The notes: generated by a model from the sequence alone, not told the origin. A stretch of 64,000 nt of DNA from an uncultured Armatimonadota bacterium (GCA_903904815.1 CAIVDU010000053.1:1-64000), one strand, 5' to 3'. Counted from the first letter of the stretch, positions 43,277 to 50,920 are shown. Program-made: numbers and translations.

Positions 43277-43845
43277 CCGATTTGCCTAAACATCCTTCGG
43301 CGAGCTTCCAGGTCGATAACCTCGGCTTCGGTCGGCAAGATGGCCACTCTTGAAGCCCGCTTCATGCCGGAGCGCTTCTCAGGTTGCCTCTCGATCGCTT
43401 CGACGTGCTTCCGGATCGTTTCCCGCGAACAGTCGCCGTAAAGGTCGATCATCCGCTGTTCAAACGCTCGGACCCTCTCGGCCGATTCCGCTGCGGCTTC
43501 CATGCCGGCTTCCGCGAGCTGCTCGGCGCTGACCTTCTCGGTTCTCATGGCGACGCACCACTGCCCGAACTCTCCAGCGCTCGGAAGGTCGGTCCCACGG
43601 TCACAAAAGTAGTCCGCGCCGGTCACGATCTCCGCCGGGGTGATCCGGTGCCGAAACAGCGTCTTGGACCAGCCGTCCGCCATCTCCCGTGGCTTCAGAC
43701 CCCAAGTCTTGAGCCCGGATCCGACCATGACGGTGAGGGCCTTCGCGACGATCTCGACGTACCCTTTTGTCGGAGGCGATCCAGCCGGGACAAGGGCGAA
43801 AGGGTCAGGTTTGACAAGTGGATCCTGCTTCGAAAGTTCGCTCAC
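43273..43845 (-). CDS. Probable replication accessory protein (loader/P-like N-terminal pattern)
   Basis: 190 residues from a GTG that overlaps the upstream stop. GLKTWGLKPREMADGWSKTL and RHRITPAEIVTGADYFCDRG, LPSAGEFGQWCVAM resemble the N-terminal helical region of lambda P-type helicase loaders (threshold-type -TPAEF- pattern). No AAA domain is present. The role is inferred from this weak pattern and from the neighbouring replication gene. Confidence 0.45.
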   Translation of the reverse strand: MSELSKQDPLVKPDPFALVPAGSPPTKGYVEIVAKALTVMVGSGLKTWGLKPREMADGWSKTLFRHRITPAEIVTGADYFCDRGTDLPSAGEFGQWCVAMRTEKVSAEQLAEAGMEAAAESAERVRAFEQRMIDLYGDCSRETIRKHVEAIERQPEKRSGMKRASRVAILPTEAEVIDLEARRRMFRQIG

Positions 43846-44378
43846 TGGTTTGCCTCGTGGTTGTAGATTTCCGATCCGTCGAGGATCTCGTTGAACATGC
43901 TTTTTGCCGGGGTATGGGTTCCCCGTGGGTTAGTTGGCGACCCTCTGTTGCGCCCCGACCTCTCGTCGACCACCCATGAAGCGGCCCGCGCTTTCCAGTC
44001 GTGAATTGCCCGATGGTTCTTGTCAATCCAGTTCACCGCTGAGAACTTCAGGAAGAAGTCCTGAGCCATCTCGCGTGTTCCGCCGCTGCGGTTCATGACA
44101 AGGAAGACATCCTCGGCAGATTCAGGGTAGGGGTACTTCGGATTGCATTTCGGCATCGAGGGTGTGGGCTCGGGTTCCGCCGCAATGATCGCCCCGCTTG
44201 CCGGGACTGTAGGCTGTACCCTCTTATCTGATTCCTGGCTCTGGTACTGGCTCTGGCTCTGGTAGTCGTCACGGTGTGGTGACGGTGTCGCGACAAGTAG
44301 CAACGATGAACGCGAGTGACGCCCTTTTGAGGGCCAACTTGGTTGCATCGTCGGCATGTTTGTGCCAATCGTGAACAA
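43842..44378 (-). CDS. C-terminal part of replisome organiser, other frame
   Basis: Frame open from 44378, but the protein-like part begins about 44290 with a QSQSQYQSQ linker, then YPESAEDVFLVMNRSGGTRE, KFSAVNWIDKNHRAIHDWKA and ASWVVDERSG. The last blocks are the typical C-terminal ending of phage replisome organisers. It lies in the +1 frame relative to the upstream N-terminal ORF. No convincing ribosome site of its own is visible, so frameshift, reinitiation or a broken gene are all possible. Confidence 0.55.
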   Translation of the reverse strand: MFTIGTNMPTMQPSWPSKGRHSRSSLLLVATPSPHRDDYQSQSQYQSQESDKRVQPTVPASGAIIAAEPEPTPSMPKCNPKYPYPESAEDVFLVMNRSGGTREMAQDFFLKFSAVNWIDKNHRAIHDWKARAASWVVDERSGRNRGSPTNPRGTHTPAKSMFNEILDGSEIYNHEANQ

Positions 44379-44634
44379 TGAGACCGTGTTCCGGGTGCTG
44401 GTCCAGCCACCTTGATTTGACCATTGCAGCCACCATCGCCCCCGGTTCTCCGTCCCACTCCGCCCACGCTTCGATCTCTTCGATCGTGTATTTCCCGATG
44501 TTCCCTTGGGGCGAATATTTGCCGCAGAAGTGCCAGATGCATTCTAGGTAGCCAAGAGTTGGACCCTTCGGTCTTCCGATGAGTCTCTTGAGATTCGAGA
44601 ACTTCGGATGCTCAGTAACAGCCCTAAGAGCCAT
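44269..44634 (-). CDS. Replisome organiser, N-terminal winged-helix part
   Basis: 121 residues. VTEHPKFSNLKRLIGRPKGP, LGYLECIWHFCGKYSPQGNI and MVKSRWLDQHPEHGLIVHDW are the winged-helix domain found in phage replication initiators of the DnaD/DnaB-like type. It ends early at a TGA just before a hexanucleotide repeat (44235-44264); in the ancestral frame the DNA beyond the TGA reads LPEPEPVPEPG, a usual linker. One base overlaps the RusA stop. Confidence 0.65.
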   Translation of the reverse strand: MALRAVTEHPKFSNLKRLIGRPKGPTLGYLECIWHFCGKYSPQGNIGKYTIEEIEAWAEWDGEPGAMVAAMVKSRWLDQHPEHGLIVHDWHKHADDATKLALKRASLAFIVATCRDTVTTP

Positions 44635-45041
44635 CAGCTAAGCTCCTCTATCTTGATGTGGATTCCAGGGTTCTCACCCCAAAACTTAGAGACACGTAAT
44701 CGGCATACCGACTGATCGTTCTCGATAAACCTCAGCGTTACTAGCGTGTCTTGAAGTAGTTTCACCCAGTTATCTGCGTCGGGTTTGCTCGTCATCCAGA
44801 CCGCATGTCTCGCACGGTCTTTTGCTTTGTGCTTACCTAGCCATGGCCAGATCACCGTCACCTCGAGCGAAGTCGCTCCGCATACTGGAGCTTCCGGTCG
44901 GAAGGGAAGCAGGATGGCTTGAAACGTGTTCTCGGCCGCCTGAAGATCTCGCGACTTGAAGAACGTTCCGGTCGCCCGGTTCGTGCGCTTCTGTTGGGCG
45001 GTAGTTCGCGGAGGAACGCACGGAGCAAAGAACTCTATCAT
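44634..45041 (-). CDS. rusA: RusA-family Holliday junction resolvase
   Basis: 135 residues from the ATG at 45041, which overlaps the upstream stop (ATGA). The catalytic block KPDADNWVKLLQDTLVTLRF with conserved aspartates, FIENDQSVCRL and a C-terminal IHIKIEEL are RusA signatures; FAPCVPPRTTAQQKR forms the N-terminal arm. It resolves replication and recombination intermediates before packaging. Confidence 0.88.
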   Translation of the reverse strand: MIEFFAPCVPPRTTAQQKRTNRATGTFFKSRDLQAAENTFQAILLPFRPEAPVCGATSLEVTVIWPWLGKHKAKDRARHAVWMTSKPDADNWVKLLQDTLVTLRFIENDQSVCRLRVSKFWGENPGIHIKIEELS

Positions 45042-45202
45042 CTTGTTTTCACCCGCTTCCATCTCTCTTCGTCGCGGAGTTCGACGCCCCATCTTTTGAA
45101 ATAGCGCCAACAGGGTTCACACCTACCATGGCGCAACCAACGCACAACATTCGAGCAATTAGGATTGCTACAGGGGCGCGGTCCGAGCTTATGCGTGGGC
45201 AT
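45038..45202 (-). CDS. Small zinc-ribbon protein
   Basis: 54 residues: MPTHKLGPRPCSNPNCSNVV, RWLRHGRCEPCWRYFKRW. Four cysteines (C11, C16, C28, C31) make a C-x4-C/C-x2-C site. The ATG directly follows the stop of a methylase remnant, and the stop overlaps the RusA ATG. Small DNA- or RNA-binding proteins of this kind are frequent before rusA. Confidence 0.6.
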   Translation of the reverse strand: MPTHKLGPRPCSNPNCSNVVRWLRHGRCEPCWRYFKRWGVELRDEERWKRVKTR

Positions 45203-45983
45203 TTATGCCACCTCCGAACCGAAGGGTAAGTACTGCTGTTGGCCGACACGCTTGGCGGCGATTTCGCAGTTCGATTCCATGATTTCGATTCCGATCGCTT
45301 TGCGTCCGGAAGCCCTTGAGATTCCGGAGAACCTCAGCTAAATCTCGGTGATCCTGATCGGACATTTCGAAGGCGTACTTATGCTTTGTGCAATAGGGAT
45401 TTCCCTTCGACCTTGTCGAGTGAACATAGGGCGGATCAACATAGTGAAGGGTCGTCGTAGAGTCATGAGCCTCCATGCATTCGGAGGCGGGACGGCTTTC
45501 GATGACAACGCCCTGAAGCCGATCCGTTACCCCTTTGATCGCCGCCGGATATTTCACCCAGTCATGGGCTGGCGTGGTGCCGGACCTGTTAGAGTTGGCG
45601 CGAAACCCCGTTTGATCTTGCGGAGTTCGGGAAGCACCGAAACCCATGTGGGACCGGATGATAAACCGCCTAGCGTTCTCGACAGGATCGGGGCTCGGAT
45701 TCGATGCCTCCAAAAACTCAGTGCGCGAAAACGGAGTGAGTTCCAAAAGTTCGAGCAGCTTCATTGCTGCCTCTGGATCTCTCAAAACTCGGAATAAGCC
45801 GACAACGTCTTCGTAAAGATCGTTATAGACCTCCGCGTAAACCCTTGGCTTCCTAAGTAGCACGCTAGCGCCCCCCCCGAAAGGTTCGACGTAGACCCGA
45901 TGAGCCGGGAAGTGGCCGATGATCCACGGAGCGAGACGCCACTTTCCGCCGTGGTAGCGAAGGACCGGTCGACGTGGGCTCAA
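45189..45983 (-). CDS. DNA adenine methylase (D12 class) with aberrant C-terminus
   Basis: 264 residues from a TTG that overlaps the upstream stop (TTGA). RYHGGKWRLAPWI (9-21), YVEPFGGGASVLL (motif I, 31-43) and YVDPPY (motif IV, 181-186) identify a Dam/D12 N6-adenine methylase. Up to LRNLKGF (219-225) it aligns with the family; the last 39 residues (RTQSDRNRNHGIELRNRR...) do not, and the DNA there encodes part of another methylase in a different frame. The usual SGY...LY ending is missing, so activity is doubtful. Confidence 0.8.
   Translation of the reverse strand: MSPRRPVLRYHGGKWRLAPWIIGHFPAHRVYVEPFGGGASVLLRKPRVYAEVYNDLYEDVVGLFRVLRDPEAAMKLLELLELTPFSRTEFLEASNPSPDPVENARRFIIRSHMGFGASRTPQDQTGFRANSNRSGTTPAHDWVKYPAAIKGVTDRLQGVVIESRPASECMEAHDSTTTLHYVDPPYVHSTRSKGNPYCTKHKYAFEMSDQDHRDLAEVLRNLKGFRTQSDRNRNHGIELRNRRQACRPTAVLTLRFGGGINAHA
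45203..45313 (-). pseudogene. C-terminal remnant of an N4/N6 DNA methyltransferase
   Basis: In the frame shifted from the D12 gene, 36 codons read GRKAIGIEIMESNCEIAAKR then VGQQQYLPFG and stop just before the zinc-ribbon ATG. This is the SAM-binding end typical of site-specific N4-cytosine/N6-adenine methylases. The N-terminal body is absent. It marks where one methylase gene was joined onto another. Confidence 0.65.
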
Positions 45984-46540
45984 ATTCGATCCTCCGGATT
46001 CACCCAAGACGTGCCGATGGCTTCGAAGAAGTCCTTTTCGGTCGGAGTCGGAATCAGAACCCCTCGATCGTAAAGACCGCCGTCCTGGATTCGCATTCCC
46101 GTCTGAAGGATCCGACCGCCCTCGCACCGCTGGGTCACGAACGCCCGCGTGAAGTCTGCGGGCCCGGTTCGGATCGCCTTCACGACGCCCCATTGCGAAG
46201 GGGCGATCACTCCGAAGATGTCAAGCGCCACCCCTCGGTATCTAAGGCGCTGCATCCCCGCCCCGCAACAGTTGACGCCGTTCTTATCGGGTCGATGCTC
46301 GAACGTCCCGTTCGCCAAAAGGCTTTTGACCAGCGCGAGCTGCTGATTCACCGTTTCAGTCGGACCGTCGTCGAATAGGCCAAACTGATCCGCCGAGAAC
46401 TTGGGAGCGACAAGAACCTCGATGTCTTTCGGTTCAGGCTTGCCCCTGCGAACCGAACCGACGATTTCGATCTGCTCGCAGGTATGCCCGATGAGGTCGA
46501 TGACCTCATATGCCGCTTTTCGTGCCTCTGATAGGTTCAT
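45980..46540 (-). CDS. PolX/DNA polymerase beta-like nucleotidyltransferase
   Basis: 186 residues from the ATG at 46540, coupled to the upstream methylase (ATGA). The palm motif IVGSVRRGKPEPKDIEVLVA carries G-S-(x)-RR and the D-x-E metal residues; YRGVALDIFGV supplies the third acid. It lacks the 8-kDa and PHP domains of cellular PolX. Phage homologues are common in early operons, with an unproven role, perhaps in gap filling or nucleotide transfer. Confidence 0.8.
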   Translation of the reverse strand: MNLSEARKAAYEVIDLIGHTCEQIEIVGSVRRGKPEPKDIEVLVAPKFSADQFGLFDDGPTETVNQQLALVKSLLANGTFEHRPDKNGVNCCGAGMQRLRYRGVALDIFGVIAPSQWGVVKAIRTGPADFTRAFVTQRCEGGRILQTGMRIQDGGLYDRGVLIPTPTEKDFFEAIGTSWVNPEDRI

Positions 46541-48180
46541 GAAGCCACCGCCAAAAGCGGGCGAGAATGCCGCGCGACGAGCTCGGGACAGTTGGCAAGA
46601 ACAAGGGCCTTGGCCACCGGCGGAGCGACCGAGTTCCCGCACATGTGAACCTGCTGAGTCTTTGTCAGCATCCGCCCGTCGTGACCGCGGTCAATCACGT
46701 AGGACGGTGGAAAGCCCTGGGCCGCATAAAGCTCCTTCGGTTGGAGCATCCGCATGCAGATATCTGAGATGTACCGGACGAAGCCCGTGAGAGTCAGGGT
46801 CACGAGTCCGAATCGGTCCTTCGTGGTTGTCGTGTGAGACGGCTCGGAGAGTTCTTGACCATCTCCGGTGCCGTAGTACTTCAGCATGAAGGACGTGACA
46901 AGCTGGGCTTTCCCCATTCCGCCGCCGGTAACCGTGCCGAGAGGCTCGTCGGCTCCGTGACCTACGCTCTGCCCAAAGTCCCTTTGAATGTGGGCGGCGA
47001 CCACGTTGTGATGGGCACCCTCGGCCACGATCGTATGAAGTGGATCGTCAGCCGCCGAAGATGGCGCGTACCCCGTGTTGTTGTGCGACATGAAAGCCGC
47101 TACGACCGCGTGGTGAGTCCCGCCGGCGCTGATCGTGCCGAGCGGATCCTGTGGGTCGGCATCCGTCGAAGTGCCCCGAAGCTTGACCAGTCTCGCCGCG
47201 ATCACCGACTGATTGGTGCACGTGTTTGTTGAGTAGGGATCTCCGAGATCTCGGACCCCTGATCCCCAGCGATCTCCCCCGTTTCGAGAGGTTTCTCCAT
47301 GGGCAATCGACACGAGGAACGGCTTCGGATTGTCGATCACGAAGCGCTTAATTCCGCGAGCCACCCGGCGCATCGTGTTGTCGACGAGCGGTCTCTTCGG
47401 TGCCTGTTGGCCATGGAGTTCTCCCCATTCCTTAGCTTCCTGAGGAGTCGCGAAGATGCTGAGCATCGGAATAGACCAGTCGATACATTCCGCCGCAGTC
47501 CGCCACGGCTTGAGCTGCCCTGACTTGACTCCTTCGAATGCCGGAGCGCCGTGAGTTGGTTCGGGCCAAACGATGGCTTCTCCGTCCCGCCGAGCGATCA
47601 TGAAGAATCGCTTTCGGATCGTCGGAGCGCCATAGTCACAGGCGCGAAGCTCTTTCCACTCGACTCGGTAACCGAGGTTTCGAAGATCCTGGGCGAACTG
47701 TCGGAACCGCTTACCCCTTCGCTTCTTGCAAGGTCGAAGATTGTCCTTCGGGCCGACGAGCGGACCCCATTGGAGGAACTCCTCGACGTTTTCGAGCATG
47801 ATCACGCGCGGGCTGACTTGCCCCGCCCAACGCTTAACCACCCACGCGAGAGCCCTTCGTTTCTTGTTGGCGTCGCGGATCGGAACTCCGCCCCGCGCTT
47901 TCGAGTGATAGGTGCAATCGGGCGATGCCCACAGGAACCCAACCGGGCGACCCTCGGTCACCGTCCTAGGGCAGACCTCGAACACGTCGGAGACAAAATG
48001 GCGAGTATGAGGGTGGTTGACGATATGCATCGACACCGCGATCGGGTCGTGGTTGATCGCAATGTCGACCATACGCCCCGTCGCCTGCTCGATCCCTGAG
48101 GAGGCGCCTCCTCCCCCTGCGAAGAGATCCACGATTAATTCGTCATGGACGTCGAGAAGCCCTTGAGCATAGAAGCTCAT
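46537..48180 (-). CDS. DNA cytosine-5 methyltransferase
   Basis: 547 residues. Motif I DLFAGGGGASSGIEQA (18-33), catalytic Cys89 in ASPDCTYHSKARGG, motif VI MLENVEEFLQWGP, motif VIII RKRFFMIARR and motif X CGNSVAPPVAKAL are all present; a large target domain fills the middle. The usual PCQ is SPDC, as in several phage enzymes. It probably masks phage DNA from host restriction, or competes with host methylation. Coupled to its neighbours on both sides. Confidence 0.92.
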   Translation of the reverse strand: MSFYAQGLLDVHDELIVDLFAGGGGASSGIEQATGRMVDIAINHDPIAVSMHIVNHPHTRHFVSDVFEVCPRTVTEGRPVGFLWASPDCTYHSKARGGVPIRDANKKRRALAWVVKRWAGQVSPRVIMLENVEEFLQWGPLVGPKDNLRPCKKRRGKRFRQFAQDLRNLGYRVEWKELRACDYGAPTIRKRFFMIARRDGEAIVWPEPTHGAPAFEGVKSGQLKPWRTAAECIDWSIPMLSIFATPQEAKEWGELHGQQAPKRPLVDNTMRRVARGIKRFVIDNPKPFLVSIAHGETSRNGGDRWGSGVRDLGDPYSTNTCTNQSVIAARLVKLRGTSTDADPQDPLGTISAGGTHHAVVAAFMSHNNTGYAPSSAADDPLHTIVAEGAHHNVVAAHIQRDFGQSVGHGADEPLGTVTGGGMGKAQLVTSFMLKYYGTGDGQELSEPSHTTTTKDRFGLVTLTLTGFVRYISDICMRMLQPKELYAAQGFPPSYVIDRGHDGRMLTKTQQVHMCGNSVAPPVAKALVLANCPELVARHSRPLLAVAS

Positions 48181-48509
48181 TCCGAATCCTCAGCGTCGGC
48201 GTCCACGACGACCGCCTCGGCAGGAACAACGATCGACAGTCGGACCGAGTAGCCTTCCCAAGAATAGGAAATGGGCCACTCTGGAAGGGGAACGTCCTCG
48301 TCTAATTGGGAGATTCCGACCATCCATGAGCCGAGATCGAGCGGGGCGTATTGACCGACAATGAAAAGTCCGACCTCGCCGACGCTCACCTTATAGGCGG
48401 CAGGTTTCCCGTAGCATCCGATTTCATCCTCGTCTTTCCCGTCGACCTCGTAAGCGAAGTTGTCGTCGGAATAGCCGAAGAATGTCAGGGTTTTTGTTTG
48501 GTCAGGCAT
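48177..48509 (-). CDS. Hypothetical early phage protein
   Basis: 110 residues, acidic: TKTLTFFGYSDDNFAYEVDG and SYSWEGYSVRLSIVVPAEAV. No family recognised. AAAGGAGGC lies upstream (a strong ribosome site). It is the second gene of the leftward early operon and overlaps the cytosine methylase start by 4 bp. Confidence 0.65.
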   Translation of the reverse strand: MPDQTKTLTFFGYSDDNFAYEVDGKDEDEIGCYGKPAAYKVSVGEVGLFIVGQYAPLDLGSWMVGISQLDEDVPLPEWPISYSWEGYSVRLSIVVPAEAVVVDADAEDSE

Positions 48510-48587
48510 AAAGCCTCCTTTGGTTGGTCAGGGGCCCTGTGGCACGATGTCGTTGAGGATGCATCGTTCTCAGTGGCCAGAAATGGC

Positions 48588-48791
48588 CTAAGCCCCCGTA
48601 CTCGTGCTAGGAGTTATCGGGGGCTTTTCAATTTCAGTCGCGAACCGCTTGGCGATCTTGTAAACGGTAGTTCGCGACACGCCGTACTCCTTCGCGATGG
48701 ATTGCACAGTGGTGATCCCCCGGAACTTCTCAGCGATTTCATTCGCCTGAACTTCGGTCAATTTCACGAGGTACGGTCTGCGTCCGCTCAT
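48588..48791 (-). CDS. Small HTH protein in Cro position
   Basis: 67 residues from the ATG at 48791. TTVQSIAKEYGVSRTTVYKI is a resolvase/Hin-like helix-turn-helix. No Shine-Dalgarno precedes the ATG, and the promoter just upstream would start transcription at or next to it, so it may be translated leaderless. An inverted repeat AAGCCCCCG/CGGGGGCTT (48590-48598/48618-48626) lies in its end. It is the first leftward gene facing the repressor. Confidence 0.75.
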   Translation of the reverse strand: MSGRRPYLVKLTEVQANEIAEKFRGITTVQSIAKEYGVSRTTVYKIAKRFATEIEKPPITPSTSTGA

Positions 48792-48795
48792 GCCC

Positions 48796-48827
48796 AATAT
48801 ATTTGCACATCGAAAACAGTTTGTCAA
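48796..48827 (-). promoter_or_regulatory. Leftward early promoter (pR equivalent)
   Basis: -35 TTGACA at 48827-48822 on the minus strand and an A+T-rich -10 region (AATATA at 18 bp or TATATT at 20 bp spacing). The -35 is overlapped by an operator hexamer GTTGAC. Confidence 0.65.
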
Positions 48828-48889
48828 CACTTTTTAATAAGTGCCAAAAGTCACAGGGCGTGTAAACTCATTGTAAACTGCTTGTTGAC
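48823..48889. promoter_or_regulatory. Operator cluster between HTH gene and repressor
   Basis: Four related hexamers: GTCAAC 48823-48828 (GTTGAC on the minus strand), GTAAAC 48862-48867, GTAAAC 48873-48878 and GTTGAC 48884-48889. The last three repeat every 11 bp, one helical turn. The outermost sites cover the leftward -35 and the DNA just before the repressor ATG, which fits repression and autoregulation. Confidence 0.65.
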
Positions 48890-48890
48890 T

Positions 48891-49661
48891 ATGATCACAA
48901 CTGTGAAGCCAAGGGAGAAGGTGCAGAAGTTGTTGGAGCTGCGCGAGATGAAGGTCGGCAGTCTGGCCGGAAAGATCAACCACGATCGCCAGAAGATAGG
49001 GAAGTGGATCAAAGGGACCGCGAAACCCCGATATGATTCCGACTGGGAGCCTATCGCGAATTTCTTTGGCATTCCCCTTGAGGATTTCCTAGACCCGAGC
49101 CAAGGGCTTCCGCCAACTTACGCGACTCAACCAAGATCACCTAACGTGATCATTCGCGAGGGCCTCGCGGATCCGGGCTCATGGAGCCGCGTTCCCGCCG
49201 ACGGCGGTCGAACTCCGACCCCTGGAGTCGCGAAAAGGCTATTCCCCTTAGTCGGCTCCGCCGGCGCCGCCGCAATTCCGCTCGAGTCCTCAGAGCATGA
49301 AGGCGACTGGGTCGAGTTTTCTGAAGAATTGTTTGGGTTCGATAGGTTCGCGATTCGCGTTAGGGGCGACAGTATGGAGCCGGACATCCAGCACGGCGAC
49401 TACATCCTCGTTCAGCCGTCCGCCGAGGTACATCCGGGGCTGTTCGCCGTCGTCGAGAATGATAACCACGAGTACGTTGTGAAGCTCATGACCTACCAAG
49501 ACAGGAAGCCCCTGCTCAAGTCAATGAACCCCGAATACGCCCCGATCGTCCCGGGCGACGGGTGGAAAATTGTAGGCTTCGCGGTAGGAAGGCGTCAAGA
49601 ACGCGGAAAGGGAAGGTATCTCGAAGAAGGTGACGACGCGGGCCTTCGCCCTCGGTCGTAA
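48891..49661 (+). CDS. CI/LexA-type phage repressor (HTH plus S24 peptidase)
   Basis: 256 residues from the ATG at 48891; the frame is open far upstream but that part overlaps the divergent operon. Residues 8-65 form an XRE-like HTH (KVGSLAGKINHDRQKIGKWI). The S24 part has a cleavage site around A124-G125 (VGSAGAAA), the nucleophile Ser161 in RGDSMEP and Lys198 in YVVKLM. It should maintain lysogeny and self-cleave with RecA after DNA damage. The hinge is unusually long (about 70-120). Confidence 0.92.
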   Translation: MITTVKPREKVQKLLELREMKVGSLAGKINHDRQKIGKWIKGTAKPRYDSDWEPIANFFGIPLEDFLDPSQGLPPTYATQPRSPNVIIREGLADPGSWSRVPADGGRTPTPGVAKRLFPLVGSAGAAAIPLESSEHEGDWVEFSEELFGFDRFAIRVRGDSMEPDIQHGDYILVQPSAEVHPGLFAVVENDNHEYVVKLMTYQDRKPLLKSMNPEYAPIVPGDGWKIVGFAVGRRQERGKGRYLEEGDDAGLRPRS

Positions 49662-49662
49662 T

Positions 49663-49941
49663 TTAGACCTTCACCTTCTGCTCGCGAACGGCTCCGAACT
49701 CATCGACGGCGATCATGACCCGCTTCGATGGCTTGCCGCGCGTGATGAGCCAATACCAAAAGTAGAGATGGCAAGTCACGATCAATAGGATCACGAACAT
49801 GATGCACCCGGGCGCTTTCCTAGCGAATACGACCACGGCATCAAAGTCGGATTGACTCTGCACCGCTCCGCCCTTCATGACCTGGGCTCGTATCGCAGCG
49901 GCGAGAATAGCTTTGCGCTCGTCGGGTGTCTTCGGTTGCAT
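49663..49941 (-). CDS. Membrane protein in the immunity region, exclusion candidate
   Basis: 92 residues, convergent with the repressor and one base from its stop. Cytoplasmic-type charged N-terminus, then one long or two short membrane segments (GCIMFVILLIVTCHLYFWYW) and a basic tail. The place is that of lambda rexAB. A lysogen-expressed superinfection-exclusion role is inference only. Confidence 0.6.
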   Translation of the reverse strand: MQPKTPDERKAILAAAIRAQVMKGGAVQSQSDFDAVVVFARKAPGCIMFVILLIVTCHLYFWYWLITRGKPSKRVMIAVDEFGAVREQKVKV

Positions 49942-50073
49942 CGCCCCAATTCTAACCCTACTTGCGCGTCCGCGTTGGGGTCTTCTTCGCTAAGTGGGTC
50001 TATCGAGACGGCATCCTTGCGAGGAGCCGAAATCGACATTCACAAATAACATTTTCAAACCATTCACGAAAGT

Positions 50074-50115
50074 GTTTACAAGATGTTGACGAATCGCAAA
50101 CAACGGTGATATGAT
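50074..50115 (+). promoter_or_regulatory. Rightward early promoter (pL equivalent) with operators
   Basis: -35 TTGACG at 50086-50091 and -10 TATGAT at 50110-50115, 18 bp apart. Operator hexamers GTTTAC (50074-50079) and GTTGAC (50085-50090) lie 11 bp apart, the second on the -35, as in the leftward control region. Confidence 0.75.
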
Positions 50116-50152
50116 CTTTCCAAGCCACTAGCACTGGCAAACGGAGAGATAG

Positions 50153-50233
50153 ATGCACATCCAATTCGCCTACACGGTCGCAGTCCTATACGGACTCGTC
50201 TTCGCCCGCAACTCCCGGAGAGCCCGCCGATGA
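50153..50233 (+). CDS. 26-residue first early rightward peptide
   Basis: ATG at 50153 with GGAGAG upstream; reads MHIQFAYTVAVLYGLVFARN plus SRRARR. Hydrophobic with a basic end. Its stop overlaps the next ATG (ATGA), supporting translation. Function unknown; small proteins in the lambda N position can be regulators. Confidence 0.45.
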   Translation: MHIQFAYTVAVLYGLVFARNSRRARR

Positions 50234-50433
50234 AAGGCATGAAGCTCACCGGATACCGAACCGGCAAAAGCAAAACCGCCACCGGTTTCGCCAACAAGTA
50301 CGGCGGCAATGACTACCACACAGACGGCATGAAGTTTGCTGAGGTGAACGAGGCTCGGAGGATGCGAGCCAACGCATGGGGGCGAGAGTCCGCGTTTGCC
50401 GCAATGGCTGGCGTTGCATGGGGTAGACGATGA
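50230..50433 (+). CDS. Small basic early protein
   Basis: 67 residues: KLTGYRTGKSKTATGFANKY, DYHTDGMKFAEVNEARRMRA. Very basic, no family recognised; possibly nucleic-acid binding. ATGA-coupled on both sides. Confidence 0.55.
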   Translation: MKGMKLTGYRTGKSKTATGFANKYGGNDYHTDGMKFAEVNEARRMRANAWGRESAFAAMAGVAWGRR

Positions 50434-50735
50434 GCGCTCTCAGGATCTCCAATTGCGTCGACCGCTACCCGGTCCGCCAGGGCTGCGCCAACTACCAAGA
50501 CGCGCTTTCGAACGCTGGAACCCTAGCCCGCTTCGCCTACGAAGATTGCGCCGTTGTCTACCTTCCAGGTCTTCAAGGGCTCGGGCTCGGCTTCGTCCAC
50601 AAGCTTCTCACGGAAGCCCAAGAATACGGCTGTGAGATCATCTCCACGGTGACGCCCGAAGGGTTCGTCGACGAGTGGATTGTCGGCGACGACTTCGCGC
50701 AGGAACCGCCCCAAGAGTTCGGGGAGGTCGCGTGA
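50430..50735 (+). CDS. Hypothetical early protein
   Basis: 101 residues, SALRISNCVDRYPVRQGCAN and GFVHKLLTEAQEYGCEIIST. No motif recognised. The stop overlaps the next GTG start. Confidence 0.55.
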   Translation: MSALRISNCVDRYPVRQGCANYQDALSNAGTLARFAYEDCAVVYLPGLQGLGLGFVHKLLTEAQEYGCEIISTVTPEGFVDEWIVGDDFAQEPPQEFGEVA

Positions 50736-50911
50736 ACTCCGTGGACAAATTCCCCCATCGCGAGAACGTCTGTTTTGACCTCGACAAGCCTGCGCCTTCC
50801 CGCCGACCGGCCGCGTGGGCGGTCGCCCTCTTCCTCCTTTCCGTCGCCGCTTGCGCCCTGCTTTGTCACTTCGTCGGCTCAGGCCAGGCGCTTCGGCTCC
50901 TCTACCGCTAG
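50732..50911 (+). CDS. Small membrane protein, early operon
   Basis: 59 residues from the GTG at 50732 (GTGA overlap with the upstream stop). A polar N-terminus precedes one transmembrane helix (AAWAVALFLLSVAACALLCH). Function unknown. Confidence 0.55.
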   Translation: MNSVDKFPHRENVCFDLDKPAPSRRPAAWAVALFLLSVAACALLCHFVGSGQALRLLYR

Positions 50912-50920
50912 GTGAGACCT

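Noticed and set aside
44235-44264. CRISPR-like or microsatellite array
   Set aside because: Five imperfect hexamers within a coding linker; no spacers or longer repeats.
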